This document shows, one piece after another, positions 36,001-50,212 of a stretch of DNA of 64,000 nucleotides. Below the pieces are notes generated by a model that saw only the letters and a program-made list of their open reading frames with translations, made no database searches and was not told the DNA's origin. Source of the DNA: Colius striatus (taxonomy: Eukaryota > Chordata > Aves > Coliiformes > Coliidae); the NCBI RefSeq assembly GCF_028858725.1, contig NC_084767.1:34025202-34089201 (forward strand), in the 5' to 3' direction. A program made the position numbers and the translations under genes. Numbering within the stretch: the stretch's first letter is position 1; each line of letters begins with the position of its first letter.

Positions 36001-39000
36001 TTAATATTGTCTATGTTTCTTTGGTGGAAGGCAAAAAATGCCAGCCTTCTTAGGTGGAGGGGCGGTGCGTCTTTCTAAGGGGAAGAAGAAAGGATGTGTC
36101 AGAGCTTCTTCAAGAGTAATGCGCTTGGCTGGGTCGTACTCCAGCATCTTGCCAAGGAGGTCAAAGAGGTTCTGGTGGTCAGCGTCCTGGCAGGTCATGA
36201 ATTCCTTCATCAAGAAAACAAAAAACGGGGGTTTTGGAATCTCATTAATTGCACTTCAAGCTCCCCTCCCCAAACCCCTTTCCCCTCTGTCCTCTTACCT
36301 TCAGTGGCTTACACTGGCTTAACATGTATCTAGCAGCTGGACTCCGTTGATCCCAATCCAGCCGGTCATGAGAGAAGTATCTGCGTTTCCTTAACCAAAC
36401 AGACCACGGTTTGTTAACCAAAGATTTGGGCTTGTCCCTGCACTAGAACTTTTATCAGCATGTTTGTTCCCAGCTTGGGGACTGACTGGCCCTGTTGCAC
36501 CTGCCTGACCAGCTTGGTCGATACAGCAAAAGGATAAATCTGAGCTTATTAGACTTTTAAAAAATTTCCTACGAAACCAGATCTGAAAATACATAAAACT
36601 ATAGCAGTCCAGGGAGAGAAAAACATCGTTACCTGCTTCTCTTGGCCATGTCATCTGGCAGGGGCCCCAGGACTCGCTCCATCATTGCCAGCTGCTCTTC
36701 GTCCCTCCTGGCCTAGAGGGAGAGCAAAAGAGACTTTTTTTTTTTTTCTGTGAGAGGAAGTTAACCACGGAGTAGCCTTACTTCAGCGTTGACTGTACGC
36801 TGCAGCCAAGAATCCACTTCAGATTCAAGAAAAAAAAAAAAAAGCTGTACTCATCTGTTTCCTGAAGAAAGTTGCCATGTACTGGAGGGGTTTTGCCCCT
36901 ACGGTTCTCTCCAATTTGGCATTAAAGAGAAACGCAGCTTCATTTCTTGCTCAGACCACTCCCCTTAGTTCCCACCTCCCCCTAGCATGTCTCCACCCAG
37001 CTAAGAAGTATTACACACGCAGCATCACTGTGGGGGTTCGCTGTTACCTACATCAAACAGTGTGGATCCAGTGTAGTATTCCACGAGGACACATCCAATG
37101 CTCCAAACGTCACAGGGTTGTGACCACCCCAGTCCTGTGAAAAAGATGCAGCAGGTTCACGTTTATAGCACCCTGCAAACAGTTCAACAGCTCAAGCAAG
37201 ATACGCAACACTGCTGTAGCCTAACAAACAGGCGTCTTCTGACCTAGGATGACTTCAGGAGCTCTGTAATATCTCGTGGACACCAGACTGCTGTGATACT
37301 CAGCGTCATATACCGCGTTGCCGAAGTCCACGACTTTGACGGCTGGATCTTTTATGGTGCGTTCATTGCATTTCTAAATTGAAACAGGGAGACGCAAGTG
37401 ACCAAATAAACCCTGACAGTGGCCAAGGGAGAGGTGGGGAAGACGACGGCAACTCACCCATTTGTGGCTATACTTTTTAACATAGTCTGAGTTCACAAAT
37501 ACAATGTTTTCTGGTTTCAGATCTGTATGAGTCAACTTCTTCAGGTGCAAAACTGCCATGTAACAAACACAGTTAGCCAACTCTGTCAAGAGAATGTAAC
37601 AAACAAAGCAAAAAAAAACAAACCAAACCACCCCACAAAAAACTTACAGTTCACAGATTCGCAGATCTGATATGCCATCTGTCTAATGTGGTCCAGCTCA
37701 AAGGGCAGAAAGCCATTCTGTTTAAGGAAGTCATAGGTGCTGAGCCCCAGCAGCTCAAAAACAATGCAGACGTGGTCACGGTACGTAAACCATTCTAACA
37801 TCCGGACGCAGTGACTGCAAAAGCAGGGAAATACAGCAAGTTGCGTGACACTCAGATCCACACGTTGTACGTTGCAGAAAGTGACATCGCAGACACTTGA
37901 AAGCCAAAACAAAAGGACAGACGGCTTTGTACACTTACTATCTACCGTTGGGATCCACTGCCTTTAAATGCTGCAGCACCTGTACTTCTAAGTGAGCTGC
38001 CTCCGTGCACGTAGGGACATTTTTTATTATTTTCACAGCTACGTGCCTGTTGTGGCTGAAAAGACAGGTTTCAGCAGTGATCAGAACAATTAGCTTTAAT
38101 GCAGAATATTCGGTAATTATCACCACATACATAGTTTGTAACAATGGCAACCTTATGGTGAAGAGGTGGGGAGTTTTTTTAAGTACGCACTGACTTCACG
38201 TAACCAAGCTTCATCTATGCACAACCACACCTGAAATATAACCTTTACATTTTAAAAAACACATTCAATGCCTTCTACGTCAGTATTAAAGGCTAAAGGC
38301 CCCACTCACCTCTTCCTTTGTATTTACGACTGTAAACACTCTAGTTTTGTGCCAGTTTGCGCACAGCAAAAACGCCGTGAAACACAAAATGACAATTACA
38401 TCATCACACGATGTCAGGGACCTTGCTCCTCATACAGCCCAGGGGATGGTGCCGGCCCCAGCACTGCCCAGGCTGGGGGATGCTTCACCCTTCTGTGTCC
38501 AGGCCCCCAGACCATGACCTCTCCCAGGCTGAGGCGTGCCGGCAGAAGACGCCCCGTCGCCCCATCCACCAGTCCTGCCCAACCCTTGCGTCTGGGAGCT
38601 GGTTTTAGCACGACATGGCAACAGACATCGGCGTCTGGGAACGGCTCGTGGCCTTACGCAGAGCAGCAGACGAGGACGTAACGGTAAAACCTGACACAAC
38701 GGGGAGGCGCTTCACAAACCACACCGTGATGGCGACGGGAAGAGAAATTACATGCCTTCAGTGAAAGACTTACTCTTCACGATCGATGCATTCCACTACT
38801 TTTCCAAAGGCACCCGTACCCAAAGTCGCCACCACCTCATCTGTAGAGAAAAGAACTCTCAGGCACGGAAGCTGTGAACTTACTCAGCTATTATAAAACC
38901 AAGCAAACAAAAATAAACCCAAAAGCCTAAGTGCTATCACTGAAGCTACCCTAGGCTGTGCTGCTTTAAATTGTAAATCTGTTTTGAGAGATGTTATTGG

Positions 39001-40482
39001 ACAACTCTCATGCAGGTGCATTGCCGGGGATCTCCTTCATTAACTTACTATTTTTGGGGGTGAAAAATGGCAGAAAGGAGAAAAAAAAAAAAAAAGTATT
39101 CAGGTCTACAGAAAAAGAGTAACAATCCCCACCTCCAAACAAAAACGTTAAGACAGAAAGGAAAGGCTTCCAAAGCACCCCTCACAGCTTACGCTAAAAG
39201 GACTTATTCTATCTGAAAAGTTAATAAATTTTAAAAAGTGTTCTATACATCTTGCACTTAGTCTGTCTCCACTCTGACAGATCAGGTGACCCTCCTCATC
39301 CTCTACGTTCTCGGATCCTCTCTCTCGAAGACTCTTCTGGAACCACAGACAATCAATAAACCCGAGTGAATTCAGGTCACGCTACAAAATTCATGCAGCA
39401 GGGAGATAGTCGGGTAGTCAGATACACGTCGGGACACAAACAGTCGGCAGCAGCAATTTCAAATGCCGTCCCCGGAAATTCACAGGGCACGTAGTTCTAC
39501 AGATTTCTCAATGACTTAAAACACCTTACTAAATAAATTTTCTAAAAAGTAAAAATCTGACATAATCTTCTTGCTCTTTCTGTGATACTTAGTCAAAAAG
39601 CACGCTTAGAAGTTTGTGCTTGGATTTTTGAGTTGGGCTGAGATCGATGCTTATCATAATAAAAATTCTGAAGGCATGAAAGCAACGTTGCATTTCACGT
39701 ATTCCAGTTGATGGTTACTACTCATCAATCTGTTCAAATACATCTAATGAACAAATCAAGACTGTGTTCTGTGGTATTACACACGTACCTACAAACTACA
39801 CGTTTTCGATGGAGGCAATAAAAGCTCAGCAAAAAACAATCTCCAAACATTAGCTAAAGGGATAAACAGTTATCAACAGAATTCCCCAAGTCCCCCCACT
39901 CCAGTACTACTGCTGCCCAGCCGAGAATCCATCTCTTTGAAAGAAAAGGATATCCTAACAATTTGTCACACCTCCTGTGGATGTGGAAGATGGGTACAGT
40001 AAGGAGTGTCGGCTCTCCTTTTGCGAGTAGCCTTCCCATCACTTCCCGACGCTTTGGCACTGCCATGCCCACCACATTCTTTCCGTTCTGTAGCACTGTG
40101 CAACTGGTCTCCTTCGCTTGCAGACTGGGTTTCTGAAGGGCTTCTGCAGAGGATCAAAGCAACGTAATAAGAATCATTCTAATAGCCCTATCAAGACAGA
40201 TCTTTTTAGTGGTTTAAAGCTGTAAGACATCTTCCTTGAAAGATCTCCAACCCAAAAACTAATACGTTATCAGATGAGCAGATGAGAAAAATAGAACCTT
40301 AAAACATCAGCTTGCTGATACTGCTGATGCCAGAAATTAAAAAGCCGTTACCTGCAGTGCTTCTTCCTCTTTTGTGCAGGAGTTAATGATGTCCTCTTTC
40401 TCTTAGAAGAGGCACCAGATCCTTTGGAACCACAACTTTCTCTTTTACCCTGCTTGGAACTAGGTTGCTTGGAAGGAAACAT
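36001..40482 (-). CDS. CLK-type LAMMER kinase, copy 5, intact
   Basis: Exons 5' to 3': 40482-40352, 40143-39972, 39336-39249, 38840-38774, 38055-37939, 37814-37648, 37552-37458, 37373-37244, 37134-37052, 36712-36633, 36389-36299 and 36204-36001. By eye the coding sequence matches copy 4, including His471. The AATAAA signal is at 35955-35960. Confidence 0.92.
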
Positions 40483-40787
40483 CTGTAACAAAGATACTTT
40501 GCTCTTTTAATTACATCCCACAGATGAAGAATTCATTTTCAAAATTAGCACTCTGATGAAGGCTGCATTTTTCTTCAAGCACCAGCAACCTACTTCTTAG
40601 AAGCAGTTTTTAAAAGAAGTAGTATGGCTGGGACACTAAACGTACCCAGCGGATGCTGTTTCTGCAAAGCTGCTCGGGCACCCGAAGGTGCCGAGAAGGC
40701 AGGCTGCCGTGGACTTTGGAAGTACGGCATACTACTATCGCCCAGCGTCCCTTCAGAACACTTCAGGAACCTGTCGGAAACTTTTAC

Positions 40788-41584
40788 CTTGTTTCTTCCC
40801 ACAGACGCCCGGAGAACTCCTGATGCCGAGTCAAAATGGCAACAAGGCTTCGGTTATGTCTCGCGGCTAACGCCTAATGCAGAGTGAAAACGACAAAACT
40901 TCGGCGCCAAGTTTTATCAGTCGCTACACGTGCCCGTTGCTTCCCTTTCCAATCGTAACCGGACTCTTGCTCCCAAGCCGCGTCTCCGGCCGCCGCGCCG
41001 GGGCTGGGGGCAGCCGTGACGCTCCACGGCGAGAGACGGCGGCGCAGGGCGGGCAGACGCCGTGCCCCCTCCCGCGGCAGGCTCCCCTCTCCGGGCCAGG
41101 GCCACGGCCACGGCCTCCCCGCTAAACACACCGAAGCCATTTTCTCCCCGCCCGGCACAAGCAGCGGGCAGATAACGTCGTGTCTTGCAGCGAGGCGGGG
41201 TCACCTAGGCGCCCCCGCCCCCGGCCGCCCTCCCACCGCGGCAGCAGCCAACCTCCCTCCCTCTCTCCGCGCCTGCCTCCCTCCGCCCCGCCCCGGCCCG
41301 CCTGCCCGGCCCCCGACGCCGTCCCTCGGCTCTGCCCCGCCGCCCGCGCTCCTCCCCTCGCCCCCACCTCCGCTCTGTCTGACGGCGACACACGGAATGA
41401 AGCAGCCGCCAGCCTGCAGCCCGCGGCCAGCGGCGTGGCGTTGCTAGGACGCGCCTGGCCTTGGGCTGCTGGGTCACAAACCCCGCACACGCGGCTTCGC
41501 GGGAGGAGGGCTCCCCCCCACCCGCACCCCCATCGCGGGACGGGACCGGCTCCCCGACTCTCGCTGCCCGCCTCGTGGCCTTGA
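40788..41584 (-). promoter_or_regulatory. CpG island/promoter, unit 5
   Basis: Matches the unit 4 island, including the T in the C-run near 41512. Confidence 0.58.
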
Positions 41585-42749
41585 AGTAAAACAACCGTGC
41601 AAAACCTTCACCCGTTTTCCTGCCACCAACTTTAGAAGGCAAGGAAAGGAAAAAAACCACCCCAAATTAAAAAGTCCGTTGAAGAATGACTGCTAGAAGA
41701 CAGTGCTTGTGTGTGTGCGTGACTCTGCAGTGCCACATCGCCATTTTTCACCCTTGAGGAAACAGCTTTGTTATTTGTCTGTCTCCCTCGACAAATTAAG
41801 AGGCTCTCAAGTCAGCTCTAAAGCAACAGCAGCTTAAAGGACCGCGTATAACTCGCAAAGGTATCTTTGTAGATCACTGGCATTGAAAACATTTCCAAGT
41901 ACTTGAACGTTCTGTGCGTTGGGCTTCACGGTGTCTCACGGTATCCTTTTACTAGTTTTGAATCATGCTTTTGAGATCACGAAATACCTCCTGTAAAACA
42001 AACTACACGCAGCTCTTCCAGTAAGTGTACAGATCAGTCTTCCATACCCACAGAACGAAAAAAGACAAACAAACCTAACACAGCTTTCCACAATAACTAA
42101 CCTTTGCTTCTGCTGCTCTTCACTACTGCTGCCAACATGGTAGTTTAAGTCACCAAGACCAACCCTCTCGCCACAGCATCACCTCTCTCAGAGGAGCTCT
42201 CAAGCCCCTCGGCCAACTATCAGCCGTCACCTCACGTGCAATCTGCCTTACGTGGAAAAAGAGCAGCTAAGGATAAAACGGTTCTGAAACACAACAGCCT
42301 TGTACACACCAGCTCTCTAAACAAATTAAACCAGTCCTGGAATAGTTTCCAGTCCAGTGCCACATGTCAGCATTGGAAATTATTGTCCCCTTTGCACTGC
42401 AGGAAAGTCTCCAGTATGTCCTTCTGCACGGCAGCAGTGTCAGCGTGGCAGTCAAACACTCAGTTGTATGCCTCTGTCTGCTTGCTATTGCCGCTGGTTA
42501 CGTGGAAGAGACGGGAAGGTAACAGAGATGAAATAATTAAACCCTTTACCTGACTGACTGAAGTGTTATGACAAAACGTACTAAGTCTGGAGCAAGGCCT
42601 AAGAGTGTTAAGCAACGCTCCATACAGAACAGAGAAACTTTATCCCAGAGAGAGGGTACCGATTAACTCTGCTTCGGTAACCTGTACCTGGCATGCCTTT
42701 GCCTTTCCCTTGCACTTAAGTTCTTTATTTTAAGAGGCAATATCTCAAA

Positions 42750-43046
42750 ATGGGAAATACTGGTCTGAAGCAGAGTGCGAGCCAGCTGGACCTGGACCTC
42801 CCAAGGACTACAAAGCATATATACGAGAGCGGAGTGTGCTATCAACCAAGTCCAAAGAGAGGGAAGAAGTTCATAATGGGAGGAACTGTGGGTAATCCTT
42901 CCTGTCCAAGGCCTCTCACGCATAGTCGGAACTCAAAATATACGTACTGTAGAGTCAGAGATGTGGAACGAGTTGATTTTTTCCTACTTTATGAACGCAA
43001 ACTGATGCCAAAATGCACGTTGAAAGTTTACAACAAGGAAGAGTAG
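42750..43046 (+). CDS. Unidentified 98-residue frame, copy 5
   Basis: Matches copies 1 and 4 (Gln allele). Confidence 0.4.
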   Translation: MGNTGLKQSASQLDLDLPRTTKHIYESGVCYQPSPKRGKKFIMGGTVGNPSCPRPLTHSRNSKYTYCRVRDVERVDFFLLYERKLMPKCTLKVYNKEE

Positions 43047-43123
43047 AACATTCCGCTTTTCCCAGTATGTCCAAGGTAGAGAACTTTTGATGTGTACAAA
43101 TCATTTTCCCTTCCCTGCTTTAG

Positions 43124-44083
43124 TCAGTTTAGGTTACGCTTTCGGTTGTTATCGCATATCCTTGCGTGGCGAGTTCCATTCACGACGAAGCTGCTGCCAT
43201 CTGTGAACAGTTTCCATTCAGGGTTTTCAGGAGGATCATCCTTCAGGTCCTCTCTGCTGGAATATGTATGTTCAATGGTTGCAACGCAGTCGTGTTCCAG
43301 TTGTTGCTCTTCCTGTGAGGTACTGGGAAACACTGCAGGATTTAGAAGGTTAGTCGTTTTCAACACTACATCATCCTGCGCAGTGAGAATTACCTGGTAT
43401 TTCATCATTCGGCTCGGGGATAATCCATGTCCCCCCTTTTGCTCCAAGACTGTGGTTACCATATGTGGCCCATAGACTGAAACAGCCCTTCCCAAGGTCA
43501 GCTTTCTTGCTTCTTGGATCAGTATGACGGTTACACCTACTGCTCGCAGGCAAGAAGGCCATCCCCTGCTCACCAAGTCCTGTTGTTTGCAAAAATATCC
43601 CACCGGTCTCTTCCAGCTTCCTAGTTTCATGATACGGTGAATGAGACTTACAGCAGTTCCGCTTGCAAAGTAAACTGTAAAAAGCCTCCAAAGTGAAAAG
43701 GCCAGGGCTTGCGTGCTGACTTGGTGTGACACTGTGGTTCCTACCCTCTGCTCCACGTAAACCCCACGCGTATGTGGTTTGTCCATCTCCTCGGGGACTT
43801 TGTCACCTCTCTGCGATGCTTCCAGCAGAGAGCTGTCCTCTCTTCCACGGGCTGGGGAAGGCAACTGCCGCGCTCCTGGGCACTCCGTGTCCTGAGAAGC
43901 TGCTGTGGCGGCAGTGCCGGAAAAGCGCGAGGGGGGCGGGGAAAGGCAGGTAGGAGGAGCTCTGGCAGCCACGGCCCTGCCTTCTCCTGGAGTTACGGGC
44001 TGCCGCACTACACACCGGGGCGGGTCTTCACCCTTCTCCCGAGGTGCTAGGCCGTGCCTGGGGCAGCGGCCGCCAGGCACCAC
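43124..44083 (-). mobile_element. Retroviral pol remnant, unit 6
   Basis: The frame is open. It has the R9 and E16 alleles of unit 2 but G93, L170, Gly205 and D311 as in unit 4, another mosaic combination. Confidence 0.72.
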
Positions 44084-44630
44084 GGCTCAGAGGTAAGGCA
44101 GGCTACGCTCTGTTTTATGCTGGCACTTGCCACGTTTTAAAGCAAACAGCTTGTCTGGGCCCCGAAACTCTGAATTTGTAACAAATTCTCACAACAGCTC
44201 ATCACTGAAGAAAGGTTGGGTGAAAGCGGGGAGGGGAGACTGGCGTAAGCATTAACTGAAATAGCGGCAGCAGAATATTCAAAGCATAAACAAGGTGGGG
44301 TCAGGCTGGGGGCCCTTCCCTGCTACGCTCGGCTGCCCGACTTTTTAATTTCTTTTTCTCAACAAATAAAGGGCACCTTTCTGTACGCTTCACGTGAAGG
44401 GCTGTCTCTGTTCCCTTCCCCAAAAGGGACACTGAAGGGGGAAAAAAACCCAAATCTGTCCTAGGTCTTTTTGCTCCTCTCAGGATGGTTAAATAAAACA
44501 TAATTAAGAGAAGAATTCCTGGCTGTTAGGAGGCCTGTTTCACAAAATGCTTCCCACACGTGTTTAAAGTGCAAACAACCTGAGTTTATTTAACAGTCAA
44601 AACTCAGCTGAATTAACTTAGTTAACTAAC

Positions 44631-47600
44631 TTAATATTGTCTACGTTTCTTTGGTGGAAGGCAAAAAATGCCAGCCTTCTTAGGTGGAGGGGCGGTGCGT
44701 CTTTCTAAGGGGAAGAAGAAAGGATGTGTCAGAGCTTCTTCAAGAGTAATGCGCTTGGCTGGGTCGTACTCCAGCATCTTGCCAAGGAGGTCAAAGAGGT
44801 TCTGGTGGTCAGCGTCCTGGCAGGTCATGAATTCCTTCATCAAGAAAACAAAAAACGGGGGTTTTGGAATCTCATTAATTGCACTTCAAGCTCCCCTCCC
44901 CAAACCCCTTTCCCCTCTGTCCTCTTACCTTCAGTGGCTTACACTGGCTTAACATGTATCTAGCAGCTGGACTCCGTTGATCCCAATCCAGCCGGTCATG
45001 AGAGAAGTATCTGCGTTTCCTTAACCAAACAGACCACGGTTTGTTAACCAAAGATTTGGGCTTGTCCCTGCACTAGAACTTTTATCAGCATGTTTGTTCC
45101 CAGCTTGGGGACTGACTGGCCCTGTTGCACCTGCCTGACCAGCTTGGTCGATACAGCAAAAGGATAAATCTGAGCTTATTAGACTTCTAAAAAATTTCCT
45201 ACGAAACCAGATCTGAAAATACATAAAACTATACCAGTCCAGGGAGAGAAAAACATCGTTACCTGCTTCTCTTGGCCATGTCATCTGGCAGGGGCCCCAG
45301 GACTCGCTCCATCATTGCCAGCTGCTCTTCGTCCCTCCTGGCCTAGAGGGAGAGCAAAAGAGACTTTTTTTTTTTTTCTGTGAGAGGAAGTTAACCACGG
45401 AGTAGCCTTACTTCAGCGTTGACTGTACGCTGCAGCCAAGAATCCACTTCAGATTCAAGAAAAAAAAAAAAAAGCTGTACTCATCTGTTTCCTGAAGAAA
45501 GTTGCCATGTACTGGAGGGGTTTTGCCCCTGCGGTTCTCTCCAATTTGGCATTAAAGAGAAACGCAGCTTCATTTCTTGCACAGACCACTCCCCTTAGTT
45601 CCCACCTCCCCCTAGCATGTCTCCACCCAGCTAAGAAGTATTACACACGCAGCATCACTGTGGGGGTTCGCTGTTACCTACATCAAACAGTGTGGATCCA
45701 GTGTAGTATTCCACGAGGACACATCCAATGCTCCAAACGTCACAGGGTTGTGACCACCCCAGTCCTGTGAAAAAGATGCAGCAGGTTCACGTTTATAGCA
45801 CCCTGCAAACAGTTCAACAGCTCAAGCAAGATATGCAACACTGCTGTAGCCTAACAAACAGGCGTCTTCTGACCTAGGATGACTTCAGGAGCTCTGTAAT
45901 ATCTCGTGGACACCAGACTGCTGTGATACTCAGCGTCATATACCGCGTTGCCGAAGTCCACGACTTTGACGGCTGGATCTTTTATGGTGCGTTCATTGCA
46001 TTTCTAAATTGAAACAGGGAGACGCAAGTGACCAAATAAACCCTGACAGTGGCCAAGGGAGAGGTGGGGAAGACGACGGCAACTCACCCATTTGTGGCTA
46101 TACTTTTTAACATAGTCTGAGTTCACAAATACAATGTTTTCTGGTTTCAGATCTGTATGAGTCAACTTCTTCAGGTGCAAAACTGCCATGTAACAAACAC
46201 AGTTAGCCAACTCTGTCAAGAGAATGTAACAAACAAAGCAAAAAAAAAAAAACAAACCACCCCACAAAAAACTTACAGTTCACAGATTCGCAGATCTGAT
46301 ATGCCATCTGTCTAATGTGGTCCAGCTCAAAGGGCAGAAAGCCATTCTGTTTAAGGAAGTCATAGGTGCTGAGCCCCAGCAGCTCAAAAACAATGCAGAC
46401 GTGGTCACGGTACGTAAACCATTCTAACATCCGGACGCAGTGACTGCAAAAGCAGGGAAATACAGCAAGTTGCGTGACACTCAGATCCACACGTTGTACG
46501 TTGCAGAAAGTGACATCGCAGACACTTGAAAGCCAAAACAAAAGGACAGACGGCTTTGTACACTTACTATCTACCGTTGGGATCCACTGCCTTTAAATGC
46601 TGCAGCACCTGTACTTCTAAGTGAGCTGCCTCCGTGCACGTAGGGACATTTTTTATTATTTTCACAGCTACGTGCCTGTTGTGGCTGAAAAGACAGGTTT
46701 CAGCAGTGATCAGAACAATTAGCTTTAATGCAGAATATTCGGTAATTATCACCACATACATAGTTTGTAACAATGGCAACCTTATGGTGAAGAGGTGGGG
46801 AGTTTTTTTAAGTACACACTGACTTCACGTAACCAAGCTTCATCTATGCACAACCACAACTGAAATATAACCTTTACATTTTAAAAAACACAGTCAATGC
46901 CTTCTACATCAGTATTAAAGGCTAAAGGCCCCACTCACCTCTTCCTTTGTATTTACGACTGTAAACACTCTAGTTTTGTGCCAGTTTGCGCACAGCAAAA
47001 ACGCCGTGAAACACAAAATGACAATTACATCATCACACGATGTCAGGGACCTTGCTCCTCATACAGCCCAGGGGATGGTGCCGGCCCCAGCACTGCCCAG
47101 GCTGGGGGATGCTTCACCCTTCTGTGTCCAGGCCCCCAGACCATGACCTCTCCCAGGCTGAGGCGTGCCGGCAGAAGACGCCCCGTCGCCCCATCCACCA
47201 GTCCTGCCCAACCCTTGCGTCTGGGAGCTGGTTTTAGCACGACATGGCAACAGACATCGGCGTCTGGGAACGGCTCGCGGCCTTACGCAGAGCAGCAGAC
47301 GAGGACGTAACGGTAAAACCTGACACAACGGGGAGGCGCTTCACAAACCACACCGTGATGGCAACGGGAAGAGAAATTACATGCCTTCAGTGAAAGACTT
47401 ACTCTTCATGATCGATGCATTCCACTACTTTTCCAAAGGCACCCGTACCCAAAGTCGCCACCACCTCATCTGTAGAGAAAAGAACTCTCAGGCACGGAAG
47501 CTGTGAACTTACTCAGCTATTATAAAACCAAGCAAACAAAAATAAACCCAAAAGCCTAAGTGCTATCACTGAAGCTACCCTAGGCTGTGCTGCTTTAAAT

Positions 47601-49110
47601 TGTAAATCTGTTTTGAGAGATGTTATTGGACAACTCTCATGCAGGTGCATTGCCGGGGATCTCCTTCATTAACTTACTATTTTTGGGGGTGAAAAATGGC
47701 AGAAAGGAAAAAAAAAAAACAAAACTATTCAGGTCTACAGAAAAAGAGTAACAATCCCCACCTCCAAACAAAAATGTTAAGACAGAAAGGAAAGGCTTCC
47801 AAAGCACCCCTCACAGCTTACGCTAAAAGGACTTATTCTATCTGAAAAGTTAATAAATTTTAAAAAGTGTTCTATATATCTTGCACTTAGTCTGTCTCCA
47901 CTCTGACAGATCAGGTGACCCTCCTCATCCTCTACGTTCTCGGATCCTCTCTCTCGAAGACTCTTCTGGAACCACAGACAATCAATAAACCCGAGTGAAT
48001 TCAGGTCACGCTACAAAATTCATGCAGCAGGGAGATAGTCGGGTAGTCAGATACACGCCGGGACACAAACAGTCGGCAGCAGCAATTTCAAATGCCGTCC
48101 CCGGAAATTCACAGGGCACGTAGTTCTACAGATTTCTCAATGACTTAAAACACCTTCCTAAATAAATTTTCTAAAAAGTAAAAATCTGACATAATCTTCT
48201 TGCTCTTTCTGTGATGCTTAGTCAAAAAGCACGCTTAGAAGTTTGTGCTTGGATTTTTGAGTTGGGCTGAGATCGATCTTATCATAATAAAAATTCTGAA
48301 GGCATGAAAGCAACGTTGCATTTCACGTATTCCAGTTGATGGTTACTACTCATCAATCTGTTCAAACACATCTAATGAACAAATCAAGACTGTGTTCTGT
48401 GGTATTACACACGTACCTACAAACTACACGTTTTCGATGGAGGCAATAAAAGCGCAGCAAAAAACAATCTCCAAACATTAGCTAAAGGGATAAACAGTTA
48501 TCAACGGAATTCCCCAAGTCCCCCCACTCCAGTACTACTGCTGCCCAGCCGAGAATCCATCTCTTTGAAAGAAAAGGATATCCTAACAATTTGTCACACC
48601 TCCTGTGGATGTGGAAGATGGGTACAGTAAGGAGTGTCGGCTCTCCTTTTGCGAGTAGCCTTCCCATCACTTCCCGATGCTTTGGCACTGCCATGCCCAC
48701 CACACTCTTTCCGTTCTGTAGCACTGTGCAACTGGTCTCCTTCGCTTGCAGACTGGGTTTCTGAAGGGCTTCTGCAGAGGATCAAAGCAACGTAATAAGA
48801 ATCATTCTAATAGCCCTATCAAGACAGATCTTTTTAGTGGTTTAAAGCTGTAAGACATCTTCCTTGAAAGATCTCCAACCCAAAAACTAATACGTTATCA
48901 GATGAGCAGATGAGAATAATAGAACCTTAAAACATCAGCTTGCTGATACTGCTGATGCCAGAAATTAAAAAGCCGTTACCTGCAGTGCTTCTTCCTTTTT
49001 TGTGCAGGAGTTAATGATGTCCTCTTTCTCTTAGAAGAGGCACCAGATCCTTTGGAACCACAACTTTCTCTTTTACCCTGCTTGGAACTAGGTTGCTTGG
49101 AAGGAAACAT
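44631..49110 (-). CDS. CLK-type LAMMER kinase, copy 6, splice donor of coding exon 3 lost
   Basis: Exons 5' to 3': 49110-48980, 48771-48600, 47965-47878, 47469-47403, 46684-46568, 46443-46277, 46182-46088, 46003-45874, 45764-45682, 45342-45263, 45019-44929 and 44834-44631. The base at 47877, the first intron base after coding exon 3, is changed so the donor reads AT instead of GT. All other copies whose donor is in the window have GT. Skipping the 88-nt exon would shift the frame before the kinase domain, so this copy is probably reduced or dead unless a cryptic donor is used. Arg151 becomes His (exon 4), which matches the His I recall at this site in human CLK1. There are silent changes in exons 1 and 2, shared with copy 7. 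The AATAAA signal is at 44585-44590. Confidence 0.85.
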
Positions 49111-49416
49111 CTGTAACAAAGATACTTTGCTCTTTTAATTACATCCCACAGATGAAGAATTCATTTTCAAAATTAGCACTCTGATGAAGGCTGCATTTTT
49201 CTTCAAGCACCAGCAACCTACTTCTTAGAAGCAGTTTTTAAAAGATAGTAGTATGGCTGGGACACTAAACGTACCCAGCGGATGCTGTTTCTGCAAAGCT
49301 GCTCGGGCACCCGAAGGTGCCGAGAAGGCAGGCTGCCGTGGACTTTGGAAGTACGGCATACTACTATCGCCCAGCGTCCCTTCAGAACACTTCAGGAACC
49401 TGTCGGAAACTTTTAC

Positions 49417-50212
49417 CTTGTTTCTTCCCACAGACGCCCGGAGAACTCCTGATGCCGAGTCAAAATGGCAACAAGGCTTCGGTTATGTCTCGCGGCTAAC
49501 GCCTAATGCAGAGTGAAAACGACAAAACTTCGGCGCCAAGTTTTATCAGTCGCTACACGTGCCCGTTGCTTCCCTTTCCAATCGTAACCGGACTCTTGCT
49601 CCCAAGCCGCGTCTCCGGCCGCCGCGCCGGGGCTGGGGGCAGCCGTGACGCTCCACGGCGAGAGACGGCGGCGCAGGGCGGGCAGACGCCGTGCCCCCTC
49701 CCGCGGCAGGCTCCCCTCTCCGGGCCACGGCCACGGCCTCCCCGCTAAACACACCGAAGCCATTTTCTCCCCGCCCGGCACAAGCAGCGGGCAGATAACG
49801 TCGTGTCTTGCAGCGAGGCGGGGTCACCTAGGCGCCCCCGCCCCCGGCCGCCCTCCCACCGCGGCAGCAGCCAACCTCCCTCCCTCTCTCCGCGCCTGCC
49901 TCCCTCCGCCCCGCCCCGGCCCGCCTGCCCGGCCCCCGACGCCGTCCCTCGGCTCTGCCCCGCCGCCCGCGCTCCTCCCCTCGCCCCCACCTCCGCTCTG
50001 TCTGACGGCGACACACGGAATGAAGCAGCCGCCAGCCTGCAGCCCGCGGCCAGCGGCGTGGCGTTGCTAGGACGCGCCTGGCCTTGGGCTGCTGGGTCAC
50101 AAACCCCGCACACGCGGCTTCGCGGGAGGAGGGCCCCCCCCCCACCCGCACCCCCATCGCGGGACGGGACCGGCTCCCCGACTCTCGCTGCCCGCCTCGT
50201 GGCCTTGAAGTA
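49417..50212 (-). promoter_or_regulatory. CpG island/promoter, unit 6
   Basis: Carries the 6-bp-shorter hexamer variant near 49725, different from the unit 3 contraction. Its C-run near 50135 is the longest in the window. Confidence 0.58.

Larger units (their letters stand above)
34518..43147. repeat. Array unit 5
   Basis: 8630 bp. It is nearly identical to unit 4, including the contracted CTAT site, the expanded A-run near 39080, the Arg-to-His change at the kinase C-terminus and the Gln allele of the 98-codon frame. Confidence 0.97.
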
